Assembly (NCBI RefSeq): GCF_017114985.1
Contig: NZ_JABXKP010000100.1
Location: 86,761-150,760 of the forward strand
DNA length: 64,000 nt
Source: Nostoc sp. JL33
Lineage (GTDB): Bacteria; Cyanobacteriota; Cyanobacteriia; Cyanobacteriales; Nostocaceae
Reading direction: 5' to 3'
In this document: in pieces, positions 8,694-16,927 of the stretch
Layout of the letters: every line of letters starts with the position of its first letter
How positions within the stretch are numbered: position 1 is the first letter of the stretch
Notes under the pieces: generated by a model
What the model saw: the letters and a program-made list of their open reading frames with translations, nothing else
What the model was told of the DNA's origin: nothing
The model's database searches: none
Translations under genes and position numbers: made by a program

Positions 8694-10847
8694 CTATTCA
8701 ATGTGGCGGATGACTTCGGCAACTGACCAAGCTTGAGCGATCGCACCTCTGGGTGTATGAGGTGAATCGCCATCAAAAATCTCAGAAATAGAACCAAGAC
8801 AAGCATCAGATAGGAAGTGATCTAGCAGGGGTTGCCAATCAAAAGGCAGCGATCGCTGTGGATAAAAACGTTGCCAAGCCCGAATATATGGCCCAATTAG
8901 CCAAGCCCAAACAGTGCCTTGATGATAAGCGCGATCGCGTTGCTCTGAGTTGCCCTCATATTTCCCTTTGTATTCGGGATCTCCTGGATCGAGACTGCGA
9001 AGACCATAGGGGGTCAGCAAGCTGGTAGTTGCCAAATCTAATATCTGACACCCTTGTTGTTCAGAAAACCCACAATGGTGCAGCGACAGCGCCAAAACGG
9101 CATTGGGACGAATTTGAAAATTCCGGCGATCGTCCGGCTCAATAGTATCGTACAGATAACCTAGCTGAGGATTCCAGAACTTTTGCAGCGAGGTTTTTAC
9201 GCGTTGTGCTTGTTGAGCATAACGCTGTGCTTGCTTAGTCAGACGCACTGGCGAACCATACTCAAGCTGGCTCAATCGTTCTGCCCACTGACTCAGCCAA
9301 CATAAAGCAGAATACCACAGCGCATTGATTTCTACTGTCTTACCGTAACGCGGAGTGACGGGGTGTGCCCCAATTACCACATCCATCCAGGTGAGGGCTA
9401 CACCAGGAGCATCCCAACTAACTAGCCCATCAGTAGCATCCACCTGGATATTGAAATGTGTACCACCGACAAATGCTTTGTAGATTTGCTGTACTACGGG
9501 GAATTGCTCTGCCAAAAATTCCCAGTCTTGGGTAGCTTCTAAATAAAGTCCTAAAGTTTCAATCCACCACAACGCCGCATCAATACTGTTATAAATTGGT
9601 TCGCCATTGACATCAGGAAATGCATTAGGAATCAAACCGTAGCGACAATAATGCCCAAAAGTTTGCAATACTCCTTTTGCCAGGTCAAAGCGCTGTGGAA
9701 CTAGTGCCAACCCTGGTAAGGCGATTAAGGTGTCGCGTCCCCAGTCATTAAACCAGTGATAACCAGCAATGACCGTGGGGCCAGCAATTGAGGCTCGATA
9801 GACGATAAACTGATCGCTTGCTTTGAGTAGTTGTTGCCAGAGTGGGGAGTCGGGAGTCGGGAGTCGGGAGTCGGGAGCGGGCATTGGGAAAGGGGAGGCA
9901 GAAGGCAGGAGTTCTTTAATTTTGAATTGATTTGTCTTTTGGGCCCCTCTGTCTTTCTCTGTCCATCCAAAAATCTGTGAGAGCCGGTTTTGCTCTGCCT
10001 CCACGGCTTCTGCAAAGGTTTTGGGGGTGAGAACACTTAGCATTGAGTCGGGAAAACCTACTCGTGCTTCTAGAGTCACTGCATCTCCTGGTTGGAGTGT
10101 GACTATCAAGTAACCAGGACTGTAGAGGTCTTCCTTGTCGCCTAATCCCCGTTTCGTCTCCTCAGGCAATCCATAATGCCAATACCAAACTGCATCTGGT
10201 TGATAATTTCCTTGTGTCCAGCGCAACTGCCAAGGTATACCGAAATGCCCAGAATTGATTGCTTGCAGACAGACTTGTTGTTCCCCTAGCAATTGTGAGA
10301 AGTGTAATTTGGCGCTAGCAGTCTGCTGGTGGTGAAAGTCACGTTCTGCTATCAACAGTCGCAGCCGTAAAATCGCTGGATGACTTCCCTCGTAGCGATA
10401 CTGGATTAAAATGCGATCGCAAAATTGGGGGTGGGCATTGGGCACAAGGGGGGATGGGGCATTGCTTATCCCCCCTTGTGCCCTTTGTCCCCAGTCCCCA
10501 GTGCCCACCAAACCATAAGGCATCACCAATTGTCTACTTAACTGCCAGTTATCTTGACCCCAAATCCATTTTGGAACTGGGTTAATATCAAAACAACGTA
10601 GCAGTTGGTAGCCTGTCGGCTCAATCTGACCGTTACCCCAAAAATTTGTCCCCAGTGCCACAACCCTGCCTAATACTTCCAAGCTAGCTTCTAGGTGCGA
10701 AAACAGCAGAGTCCGCCCAGAAGGCGGGTTTGTCGCGGCAAACAGCCAACCATGATAAGTGCGCGTGCGGACATCAGAAACTGTCCCACTGGCAAAACTT
10801 CCCAAGCCATTAGTAAGCAACCATTCTCTTGTATCTAAATCAGGCAT
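8694..10847 (-). CDS. glycogen debranching enzyme (amylo-alpha-1,6-glucosidase type, GH133-like)
   Basis: A 717-residue protein of the archaeal/bacterial amylo-alpha-1,6-glucosidase family, not the GH13 GlgX type. The N-terminal half is the substrate-binding GDE_N domain (starting EWLLTNGLGSFASGTVSD). The C-terminal (alpha/alpha)6 barrel carries conserved blocks NDWGRDTLIALPGL, DVNGEPIYNSIDAALWW and YHQGTVWAWLIGPY. It removes branch points from glycogen. Two in-frame low-complexity insertions are visible: residues about 110-140, encoded by a 15-bp intergenic-style palindrome, and residues about 320-335, encoded by a GGGAGTC heptamer array. The kinase-like gene and glgC lie 3.5-5 kb away. Confidence 0.9.
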   Translation of the reverse strand: MPDLDTREWLLTNGLGSFASGTVSDVRTRTYHGWLFAATNPPSGRTLLFSHLEASLEVLGRVVALGTNFWGNGQIEPTGYQLLRCFDINPVPKWIWGQDNWQLSRQLVMPYGLVGTGDWGQRAQGGISNAPSPLVPNAHPQFCDRILIQYRYEGSHPAILRLRLLIAERDFHHQQTASAKLHFSQLLGEQQVCLQAINSGHFGIPWQLRWTQGNYQPDAVWYWHYGLPEETKRGLGDKEDLYSPGYLIVTLQPGDAVTLEARVGFPDSMLSVLTPKTFAEAVEAEQNRLSQIFGWTEKDRGAQKTNQFKIKELLPSASPFPMPAPDSRLPTPDSPLWQQLLKASDQFIVYRASIAGPTVIAGYHWFNDWGRDTLIALPGLALVPQRFDLAKGVLQTFGHYCRYGLIPNAFPDVNGEPIYNSIDAALWWIETLGLYLEATQDWEFLAEQFPVVQQIYKAFVGGTHFNIQVDATDGLVSWDAPGVALTWMDVVIGAHPVTPRYGKTVEINALWYSALCWLSQWAERLSQLEYGSPVRLTKQAQRYAQQAQRVKTSLQKFWNPQLGYLYDTIEPDDRRNFQIRPNAVLALSLHHCGFSEQQGCQILDLATTSLLTPYGLRSLDPGDPEYKGKYEGNSEQRDRAYHQGTVWAWLIGPYIRAWQRFYPQRSLPFDWQPLLDHFLSDACLGSISEIFDGDSPHTPRGAIAQAWSVAEVIRHIE
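9843..9880. repeat. heptamer tandem repeat inside the debranching gene
   Basis: The plus strand shows at least four GGGAGTC units in a row, ending in GGGAGCGGG. On the coding strand this reads as alternating Pro, Asp and Ser/Arg (PDSRLPTPDS). Such heptamers are usually intergenic in Nostoc. Confidence 0.85.
10440..10483. repeat. 15-bp inverted repeat inside the debranching gene
   Basis: GGGCACAAGGGGGGA (10440-10454) and TCCCCCCTTGTGCCC (10469-10483) are perfect complements with a 14-base loop. They lie in the coding region and encode part of an Ala/Gly/Gln/Pro-rich loop of the debranching enzyme. Confidence 0.85.
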
Positions 10848-10906
10848 TTGCTACTCAAAATCGTTATGAGTATGATATAGTCGTAACAGATCGTAATTAA
10901 ACTGTG

Positions 10907-11008
10907 AGTCAGCCCTGAAGGAGGGTTAGCCCGACCTAGGGGACTGACTGAACCCGAAAGGGTGAGAGCGTGGATGGGTGAGTTTTACTTGACCCGAATT
11001 CTAACGCT
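10907..11008 (+). promoter_or_regulatory. structured 5' leader of the 2-Cys peroxiredoxin gene
   Basis: Three nested or successive pairings are visible: AGTCAG (10907-10912)/CTGACT (10944-10949) around a CCC...GGG hairpin, a CCC-GAAA-GGG tetraloop hairpin (about 10952-10962), and AGCGT (10967-10971)/ACGCT (11004-11008) enclosing GGGT/ACCC. A TATGATATAG promoter-like element is at 10871-10880. A good ribosome site (AAGGAGAA) follows before the ATG at 11037. I do not recognise a known riboswitch class. Confidence 0.4.
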
Positions 11009-11036
11009 ACTAAACAAATAAAGGAGAATTAGGTTA

Positions 11037-11648
11037 ATGTCCCTTACTTACGGAACCGAAGGAAGCCTCCGCGTTGGTCAACAAGCTCCCGATTTCACAG
11101 CAACGGCTGTGGTAGATCAGGAATTCAAGACAATCAAACTTTCCGATTATCGCGGTAAGTATGTCGTCCTGTTTTTCTACCCACTAGACTTTACCTTTGT
11201 TTGTCCCACTGAGATCACAGCATTTAGCGATCGCCACGAAGAATTCAATAAAATTAATACGGAAATCCTTGGGGCTTCCGTTGATAGTGAATTCTCACAC
11301 CTCGCTTGGATTCAAACAGATCGTAAATCTGGTGGCGTTGGCGACCTGAATTATCCTCTAGTCTCCGACATCAAGAAAGAGATTAGTGCCGCTTACAACG
11401 TTCTTGACCCAGCAGCAGGCATTGCCTTGCGTGGTTTGTTCATCATCGATAAAGATGGTATCATACAGCACGCCACTATCAATAATCTAGCTTTTGGTCG
11501 CAGCGTTGATGAAACCCTGCGGACATTACAAGCAATTCAGTATGTTCAGTCTCACCCCGACGAAGTTTGCCCAGCTGGTTGGCAACCTGGTGACAAGACA
11601 ATGAACCCTGACCCAGTGAAGTCTAAAGTCTACTTCTCTGCCGTCTAA
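11037..11648 (+). CDS. 2-Cys peroxiredoxin
   Basis: A 203-residue typical 2-Cys peroxiredoxin (AhpC/Prx1 type) that reduces hydrogen peroxide and organic peroxides using thioredoxin. The peroxidatic Cys56 lies in FTFVCPTEI and the resolving Cys178 in DEVCPAGWQPG; both are intact. Length and sequence match the thioredoxin-dependent enzyme of cyanobacteria and chloroplasts. AAGGAGAA lies about nine bases upstream of the ATG. The leader is structured and an inverted-repeat terminator follows, so it is probably monocistronic. Confidence 0.95.
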   Translation: MSLTYGTEGSLRVGQQAPDFTATAVVDQEFKTIKLSDYRGKYVVLFFYPLDFTFVCPTEITAFSDRHEEFNKINTEILGASVDSEFSHLAWIQTDRKSGGVGDLNYPLVSDIKKEISAAYNVLDPAAGIALRGLFIIDKDGIIQHATINNLAFGRSVDETLRTLQAIQYVQSHPDEVCPAGWQPGDKTMNPDPVKSKVYFSAV

Positions 11649-11704
11649 ATTTCCTTAGCTAGCAAACTCTAATCCATCCTGTTGGAATTGAGAGCAAAAT
11701 CAAT

Positions 11705-11770
11705 GAAAACCACAGATTAACAGAGATACACATTAAACAGTGTTAACCTCCGTATCTATCTGTGGTTTTC
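11705..11770. terminator. 13-bp inverted repeat after the peroxiredoxin gene
   Basis: GAAAACCACAGAT (11705-11717) and ATCTGTGGTTTTC (11758-11770) are perfect complements; the loop contains a further short GATAC/GTATC pairing. It starts 57 bases after the peroxiredoxin stop and ends in a T-rich arm, so a terminator role is plausible. It could equally be a dispersed repeat. Confidence 0.5.
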
Positions 11771-11893
11771 TCATAAAATAGTATTTAAATAATCCAGTTT
11801 GAACAATTATTCCGACAGATTAAGCGCCAAAAAGCGACTACCAATAACTCTTTGACAATCCAAAATCTAAAATCCAAAATCTAAAATTGTATC

Positions 11894-12430
11894 ATGCTGA
11901 CTTCAACTGATTTTAGTGGCTTATTAAATGAGCGATTCTTCCGCAACTTTTTACCAGTTCCAGCTAGCAATAAACTTAGGTTGGGAGTAGGAACACCAGA
12001 CTTTCAACTGCCAGATATTACCAACGGAACTTTAGTAAAATTGTCTGATTATAAAGGCAAGCAACCAGTGTTACTCGCCTTGACTCGCATCTTTACCGAA
12101 AAGCAATATTGTCCATTTTGTTTTCCTCACATCAAAGCTTTGAATGAAAACTACGAACAATTTAAAAATCGCGGTATAGAAGTTTTAATGATTACTAGTA
12201 CCGATGAACGGCAGAGTCAAATAGTTGTGAAGGATTTAGGTTTAAAAATGCCGTTGCTGAGTGATCCCAGTTGTCGAGTGTTTCGTACCTATCAAGTAGG
12301 ACAAGCATTGGGAGCGCCTTTACCAGCACAGTTTGTATTAGATAAAGAAGGAAAACTCCGCTACTGGCATTTATTTTCTTTTTTGGATCACAATGCCAGT
12401 GTTGAGACATTGTTAGAACAATTAAATTGA
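11894..12430 (+). CDS. peroxiredoxin-like (AhpC/TSA redoxin domain) protein with CPFC motif
   Basis: A 178-residue thioredoxin-fold protein. The N-terminal GTPDFQLPDITNGTLVKLSDYKGK is the AhpC/TSA start, and the active-site helix carries QYCPFCFPHIKAL, placing Cys73 and Cys76 in a CxxC arrangement, unlike the single peroxidatic Cys of the neighbouring enzyme. It also has a proline before the last strand (APLPAQFVLDKEGK). The combination suggests a redoxin or atypical peroxiredoxin with thiol-disulfide chemistry. It lies between a 2-Cys peroxiredoxin and a GST on the same strand. Confidence 0.8.
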   Translation: MLTSTDFSGLLNERFFRNFLPVPASNKLRLGVGTPDFQLPDITNGTLVKLSDYKGKQPVLLALTRIFTEKQYCPFCFPHIKALNENYEQFKNRGIEVLMITSTDERQSQIVVKDLGLKMPLLSDPSCRVFRTYQVGQALGAPLPAQFVLDKEGKLRYWHLFSFLDHNASVETLLEQLN

Positions 12431-12487
12431 GTATAAGGTGTAAAATTGGCAATGTCCGCCCTAGTTATAAAGCTGTGAGGTTTTCTC

Positions 12488-13141
12488 ATGCTGACCCTTT
12501 ATCACCAACCTTTTTCTCCCAACTCGCGCCGCGTTTGGATTACTCTCCTGGAAAAAGGACTTGAGTTTGAATTAGTAGAGATAAAACTGGATGGGGAGCA
12601 GTTTAAACCAGAGTTTTTAGCAATTAGCCCCTTCCATCACATTCCAGTATTGGTAGATGACGGCTTGAATGTAGTAGAATCTTTAGCAATTCTGGACTAT
12701 TTAGAGGCAAAATATCCTACACCTGCGATGTTGCCTAAAGATGGCAAGGATTTAGCGATCGCCCGCATGGTACAACTGGTAACTGTGAATGAGCTTTTGC
12801 CAGCAGCCACTACCTTTCTACCTCAGCTTCTCGGCTTGCCTGGAGGAGATCCAGAAAAAATCGAGAAGGCACAGCAAAAAATTGCTACAGTGCTGAAGTT
12901 TTTTGAAAATTTATTAGACGATCGCCCTTACTTTGCTAGTCACAACCTGACTCTCGCCGAAGTTGTGGCTGGAACTGTAGTAGATGTGTTGCCAAGTGTA
13001 GGCATTTCCTTAAGTGACTATCCCAAATTAAATGCTTGGTGCGATCGCTTAGTAGCACGTCCAACGTGGCAAGCTACCGAGGCTACACCGGAGGTAATAG
13101 AAGCTTTTAAGTCTATGATCGTGGCGAGAATGGCACAGTAA
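12488..13141 (+). CDS. glutathione S-transferase family protein
   Basis: 217 residues with the two-domain GST layout. The N-terminal thioredoxin-like domain (LTLYHQPFSPNSRRVWI, then FHHIPVLVDDGLNVVESLAILDYLE) contains the cis-proline and the glutathione-binding E-S pair. The C-terminal part is all-helical. It conjugates or reduces substrates with glutathione; the specific substrate cannot be told. Start ATG 12488 has GTGAGG upstream. Downstream of a peroxiredoxin-like gene by 57 bases, so possibly co-transcribed. Confidence 0.87.
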   Translation: MLTLYHQPFSPNSRRVWITLLEKGLEFELVEIKLDGEQFKPEFLAISPFHHIPVLVDDGLNVVESLAILDYLEAKYPTPAMLPKDGKDLAIARMVQLVTVNELLPAATTFLPQLLGLPGGDPEKIEKAQQKIATVLKFFENLLDDRPYFASHNLTLAEVVAGTVVDVLPSVGISLSDYPKLNAWCDRLVARPTWQATEATPEVIEAFKSMIVARMAQ

Positions 13142-13159
13142 ATTCAAACCTAATTAATT

Positions 13160-13272
13160 TAGAGACGCGAAACTCCACTGGGCTTCTCTACGAACGCGAA
13201 TAGCGTGTCGCAGACAGACGCGATCGCCAACGCCCCGCTACGCTAACCTGTCGCTTTGCTAACGCGTCTCTA
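13160..13272. repeat. 113-bp element with TAGAGACGCG ends
   Basis: TAGAGACGCG (13160-13169) and CGCGTCTCTA (13263-13272) are perfect inverted ends around a GC-rich interior with the ACGCGA and GCTACGC words common in Nostoc intergenic repeats. It fills the gap between the convergent GST and DnaJ genes. Confidence 0.6.
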
Positions 13273-13285
13273 CAATCCAAAATAT

Positions 13286-14293
13286 TTACAGCTTGACTTG
13301 CTGCAAATGACTACGGGGATTATAAGTGCGTATAGCCCGGATTTTTTCATAATATTCCCGCTCTTGTTGGCTGAGGTCTTTTGGGGGAACGATCGCCACC
13401 TTCACCAACTGATCGCCGCGTCCAGTTTTGCCGAGAGGCCAACCTTTGCCACGTAAACGCAGGGATTGACCAGAACGCACTCCCGCAGGCAGTTTGACAT
13501 TAACTGAACCATCGGGTGTAGGTACATCAATAGACGCTCCCAGAGTCGCTTCATCTGGTGTGATTGCCACTTCACAAACAAGATTATCGCCTTCCATTTG
13601 GAAGAACGAGTGCGGCAGAAGTTCGACTTTTAAGTACAAATCCCCACGTTGTTGAGTCATCGGGTTGATTTGACCTTTGCCGCGCACGCGCAAGCGAGTA
13701 CCACTTTTAGACCCAGATGGGATGCGGACATCTATTGTTTCGTTACCTAAACTGAAGCGCTTTTGCACACCATTAAATGCTTCAGCAAAAGTTAGAGAAA
13801 TCGCAGCTTCACTATCCTGGCTAGTAGCCGCACCTGCATCTTGAAACCCAAAATCGTTAAAGCCGTTAAAACCACTTGGCGCACCTGTAGGAGGGCGGTA
13901 AGAGTAATTTTGTGAGTAACTTTGTCGCCCACCACGAGGGGTAGCACCACCAAAACGTCCTAACAACTCATTGATGAATTCATCAAAATTACCGTATTGA
14001 CTGAAGTCAAAGTTACCCATATCGGCACCAACGCCGCCAGATGGGAAACCTTCACCAGCTTGTTTCCAATATTGACCGAATTGGTCATACTTTTTGCGTT
14101 TATCTGGATCTGACACCACTTCGTAGGCTTCGCTAACTTCTTTGAAGCGTGCCTCTGCCTGTTTGTTGTTTGGATTAACATCAGGGTGGTATTTGCGTGC
14201 TAGTTTCCGAAAGGCTTGTTTAATTTCCTCTGGACTGGCAGTTTTACTAACTCCCAAAATAGCGTAATAGTCTTTGAAGTCGGTTGCAGCCAT
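13286..14293 (-). CDS. DnaJ C-terminal domain protein (CbpA-type Hsp40)
   Basis: 335 residues. The N-terminal J domain (KDYYAILGVSKTASPEEIKQ) carries the HPD motif in RKYHPDVNPNN, which stimulates DnaK ATPase. A Gly/Phe/Ser-rich linker follows (about residues 75-150), then two beta-barrel substrate-binding domains (FSLGNETIDVRIPSG, then GASIDVPTPDGSVNVKLP). There is no CxxCxGxG zinc finger, so it is a type II Hsp40 like CbpA. AGGAGG lies just upstream of the ATG (revcomp of 14299-14304). Convergent with the GST gene. Confidence 0.93.
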   Translation of the reverse strand: MAATDFKDYYAILGVSKTASPEEIKQAFRKLARKYHPDVNPNNKQAEARFKEVSEAYEVVSDPDKRKKYDQFGQYWKQAGEGFPSGGVGADMGNFDFSQYGNFDEFINELLGRFGGATPRGGRQSYSQNYSYRPPTGAPSGFNGFNDFGFQDAGAATSQDSEAAISLTFAEAFNGVQKRFSLGNETIDVRIPSGSKSGTRLRVRGKGQINPMTQQRGDLYLKVELLPHSFFQMEGDNLVCEVAITPDEATLGASIDVPTPDGSVNVKLPAGVRSGQSLRLRGKGWPLGKTGRGDQLVKVAIVPPKDLSQQEREYYEKIRAIRTYNPRSHLQQVKL

Positions 14294-14414
14294 CTACCAG
14301 CCTCCTATAGAAATTCCCGTTATGTTTTTTTTTAAGATTCAGAGAATTGTGGTTTGCCCGGTATAGTGCCAAGCTAAAAGAATCTGATTTTAAATTAACA
14401 AACAATATAGAAAA

Positions 14415-14966
14415 TCAAGTGTGGTTCTTCCTCACCGCGCGATCGCAATTTCCGTACTCCGATTTTTCTGATGAGCGGATCAGGTTGTCTAGTCCGTCTT
14501 CCAGGCTTGGGGGGGCATCCCGGAGTTGACGGTGCATCCGCAAAATAATTTCTTCTGGAACCCGGCGCGATCGCCTTTTATTGCGTGCTAAACACAGCCA
14601 AACTGGCGTATCCACCCAAATCCCCCGAATGTGGGTAAAGCCCAAGTTGCGGGCTAAAGCAATGACTTCACGACGATGACGGCGCTGGGCATTGGTGGCA
14701 TCGAAAATTGCTATATTACCTGTAGAAATTGCTTGCTGAAATTGCCGCTCAATTTCGTGCCAAATCAGCAGCCACGAACCCTGAATCGCTTGGCAACCGA
14801 ACAATTGCCCCCTGATCGCATCCGTAGAAATCAGCGACATCTGGGGGCATTCTGCCAGTAATTGTTTAGCCAAAGTTGACTTACCACTACCCGGAAGACC
14901 AATCAGCAATAAAAGTGAGCAGTTATGAGTTAGGGGTGAGGAGTAATCAGAATTTTTAGTCATCAA
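14415..14966 (-). CDS. AAA/zeta-toxin-like P-loop kinase
   Basis: 183 residues beginning with a hydrophobic strand and a clear Walker A, LLIGLPGSGKSTLAKQL (residues about 20-36). A DXT-type acceptor segment (SLISTDAIRGQL) and later a FDATNAQRRHRREVIALAR block follow, resembling polynucleotide-kinase/zeta-type P-loop kinases that act on nucleotides, RNA ends or small metabolites. The substrate cannot be predicted. No antitoxin-like neighbour is seen, which argues against a classical zeta toxin. Confidence 0.75.
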   Translation of the reverse strand: MMTKNSDYSSPLTHNCSLLLLIGLPGSGKSTLAKQLLAECPQMSLISTDAIRGQLFGCQAIQGSWLLIWHEIERQFQQAISTGNIAIFDATNAQRRHRREVIALARNLGFTHIRGIWVDTPVWLCLARNKRRSRRVPEEIILRMHRQLRDAPPSLEDGLDNLIRSSEKSEYGNCDRAVRKNHT

Positions 14967-15005
14967 CTCCTAACTCCTAAGAGGATGTTTGTAAACTCCT
15001 TGTAT

Positions 15006-15058
15006 AGACGCGATTAATCGCGTCTCTACTCATTGTACAGACGCGATTAATCGCGTCT
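15006..15058. repeat. two copies of a 20-bp perfect palindrome
   Basis: AGACGCGATTAATCGCGTCT occurs at 15006-15025 and again at 15039-15058; each copy is its own reverse complement. The second ends two bases before the glgC stop codon, so it may also serve as a 3' hairpin for glgC. A related copy is near 51335. Confidence 0.85.
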
Positions 15059-15059
15059 C

Positions 15060-16349
15060 TTAAATGATCGTTCCATCAGGAATTACAGCATTTTTCAGCA
15101 CGACAACGATGCCACTGCGGATGTAGAAACCTTGAGCTTCGCGGTCAGCTTCTTGCACGTTATCTTTATTGATAATTTTGACATCGTGACCGATACTGGC
15201 GTTTTTATCGATGATCGCACGGCGAATGAGCGAGTCAGTACCAATACCTACGGGAATGTCACCTTTTTCTACGTTAGATTGCCGTTCTACAGAAGCTTGA
15301 TAAAAATCTGCACCCATAAGCAAAGACTCTTCGATGACGCAGCCAGATTCAATCCGCGATCGCACTCCTAAAACTGAATGTTGAATGCGGCAATTCTTCA
15401 AAATACAACCTTCGCCGATAATTGATTCGGTGATGTGGCAATCTAAAAGTTTAGTCGGAGGTAAGTAACGAGCGCGGGTATAAATTGGCGCTTCTTCATC
15501 GTAGAAACTAAAGGGTGGCTGGGGTTGCTGAGTCAGCGCTAAGTTGGCATGATAGAATGCCTCAATTGTTCCAATATCTTCCCAATAGTCATCAAATAAA
15601 TAAGCTTGAACGTTGTAATCCTTAGAAGCATCAGGAATAATTTCTTTACCAAAATCCGTCCGTTCTAAAGATTCTTTCAACAACTTGATCAAAACATCTC
15701 TTTTAAAGACATAAATCCCCATTGAGGCGATGTATGGCTGTAATTGGGCTTGTTCTTTTGTCAATCCCAGAATACTAGTATCGACGCGCATTTTGGTTAA
15801 GGCTTCGCCTTTAGGTTTTTCGCTAAAGTCAACTACCCTACCAGAATCGTCAATTTTCATTAAACCAAAATCTGAGGCGCGGCGCTCGTCTATGGGGATG
15901 ACTGAGAGAGTGATATCAGCACCCGTTTCTCTATGACGCTGGATAAACAGACGGTAATCCATGCGGTAGAGGTGATCCCCTGAGAGAATCAGATATTCGT
16001 CTACATTCCATTCTTCCAACAGCCATAGATACTGACGCACAGCATCGGCTGTACCTTGGAACCAGTTGGGGTTTTCTAACGTTTGCTGTGCGGCTAGCAC
16101 TTCCACAAAGCCTTCGCTGAAGCCACTAAAATTGTAGGTGCGGGCGATGTGACGATTCAGGGAAGCTGAGTTGTATTGTGTCAGGACGTAGATTTTGAAT
16201 ATTTCGGAATTTATGCAGTTACTAACAGGGATATCGATTAACCGATACTTCCCTGCTACTGGTACTGCTGGTTTAGCACGGAGTTTGGTTAGGGGATAAA
16301 GACGCGTACCCGCGCCACCACCAAGAATGATTGATAATACTTTCTTCAC
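15060..16349 (-). CDS. glgC: glucose-1-phosphate adenylyltransferase (ADP-glucose pyrophosphorylase)
   Basis: 429 residues, the usual cyanobacterial length. It makes ADP-glucose from ATP and glucose-1-phosphate, the committed step of glycogen synthesis. The N-terminal GGGAGTRLYPLTKLRAKPAVP nucleotide-binding loop is complete. Further blocks are SGDHLYRMDY and FSEKPKG, and a C-terminal left-handed beta-helix region (IEESLLMGADFY, SIGHDVKIINKDNV). Cyanobacterial enzymes are activated by 3-phosphoglycerate through lysines in the C-terminal part. It stands alone on the minus strand. Confidence 0.97.
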   Translation of the reverse strand: MKKVLSIILGGGAGTRLYPLTKLRAKPAVPVAGKYRLIDIPVSNCINSEIFKIYVLTQYNSASLNRHIARTYNFSGFSEGFVEVLAAQQTLENPNWFQGTADAVRQYLWLLEEWNVDEYLILSGDHLYRMDYRLFIQRHRETGADITLSVIPIDERRASDFGLMKIDDSGRVVDFSEKPKGEALTKMRVDTSILGLTKEQAQLQPYIASMGIYVFKRDVLIKLLKESLERTDFGKEIIPDASKDYNVQAYLFDDYWEDIGTIEAFYHANLALTQQPQPPFSFYDEEAPIYTRARYLPPTKLLDCHITESIIGEGCILKNCRIQHSVLGVRSRIESGCVIEESLLMGADFYQASVERQSNVEKGDIPVGIGTDSLIRRAIIDKNASIGHDVKIINKDNVQEADREAQGFYIRSGIVVVLKNAVIPDGTII

Positions 16350-16606
16350 AAAATTTCTCCCGACTGCCTTTCAACTCTCATATTCAGTTTAGGACTGTAT
16401 GTGGCAGCTTGTAAGGGGGAATCAGATGATTCTGGGAAATGAATTTTCTAGAATGCTGTTGGTGATGGATAGTGCTGCCTAATAATTTCCTAACTAGAAC
16501 AATTGTATTAATTGGCATGAAAAGTTGAGGAGCGATCGCTACACCCCACAAATGAACAGAGAATTGTTTTTGGTGCATCATATCAAACACTGAAGTTACC
16601 TAAACT

Positions 16607-16882
16607 TCACTTCTGATTTAGCAAACGCAATTGCTGCGATCGCTTCAAATACTTCACCCAAGCTGCCTCTGACAACTGGGAAATCGCATTTGGTGACAGT
16701 GTTGCCGTGAAAATATCTTTGCCACTGGTAACACCACTCACGCCGAAACTTTCTAAAACAGCAATTGCAGCAGAAGTTAAAATTGGTTCAGTATGGATGA
16801 AAACCGCCAAACTCGCTTCTTCTGAATCTTGAACATCATTCAGGGCTGTAGCAAGAGCAGCGTCTAGCTTTTGATAATTCAT
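16607..16882 (-). CDS. small protein resembling a subtilase propeptide (inhibitor_I9-like)
   Basis: 91 residues from ATG 16882, which has AAGGAA upstream. The frame also extends to a TTG at 16888. It follows the S8 peptidase gene by 45 bases on the same strand. The sequence (SLAVFIHTE, then IAVLESFGVSG, then TATLSPNAISQLSEAAWVKYLKRS) parallels the N-terminal region of that peptidase (SVVFIYCDH, LSQYNIEV, TAFLPIDSLDVLSEEDIIQRIKPS) in order and spacing. This suggests a stand-alone copy of the propeptide fold, acting as inhibitor or folding helper. No signal peptide. The homology is by eye only. Confidence 0.6.
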   Translation of the reverse strand: MNYQKLDAALATALNDVQDSEEASLAVFIHTEPILTSAAIAVLESFGVSGVTSGKDIFTATLSPNAISQLSEAAWVKYLKRSQQLRLLNQK

Positions 16883-16927
16883 CAGCAATTCCTTTGTACA
16901 AAATAATATCCATCTTTGTGAGTCTAA

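Noticed and set aside
10907..11008. Glutamine, TPP or cobalamin riboswitch before the peroxiredoxin
   Set aside because: None of the conserved core words of these classes is present; only unspecific structure can be claimed.
14415..14966. Zeta toxin of a toxin-antitoxin pair
   Set aside because: No epsilon-like antitoxin is adjacent; the protein is as close to general P-loop kinases.
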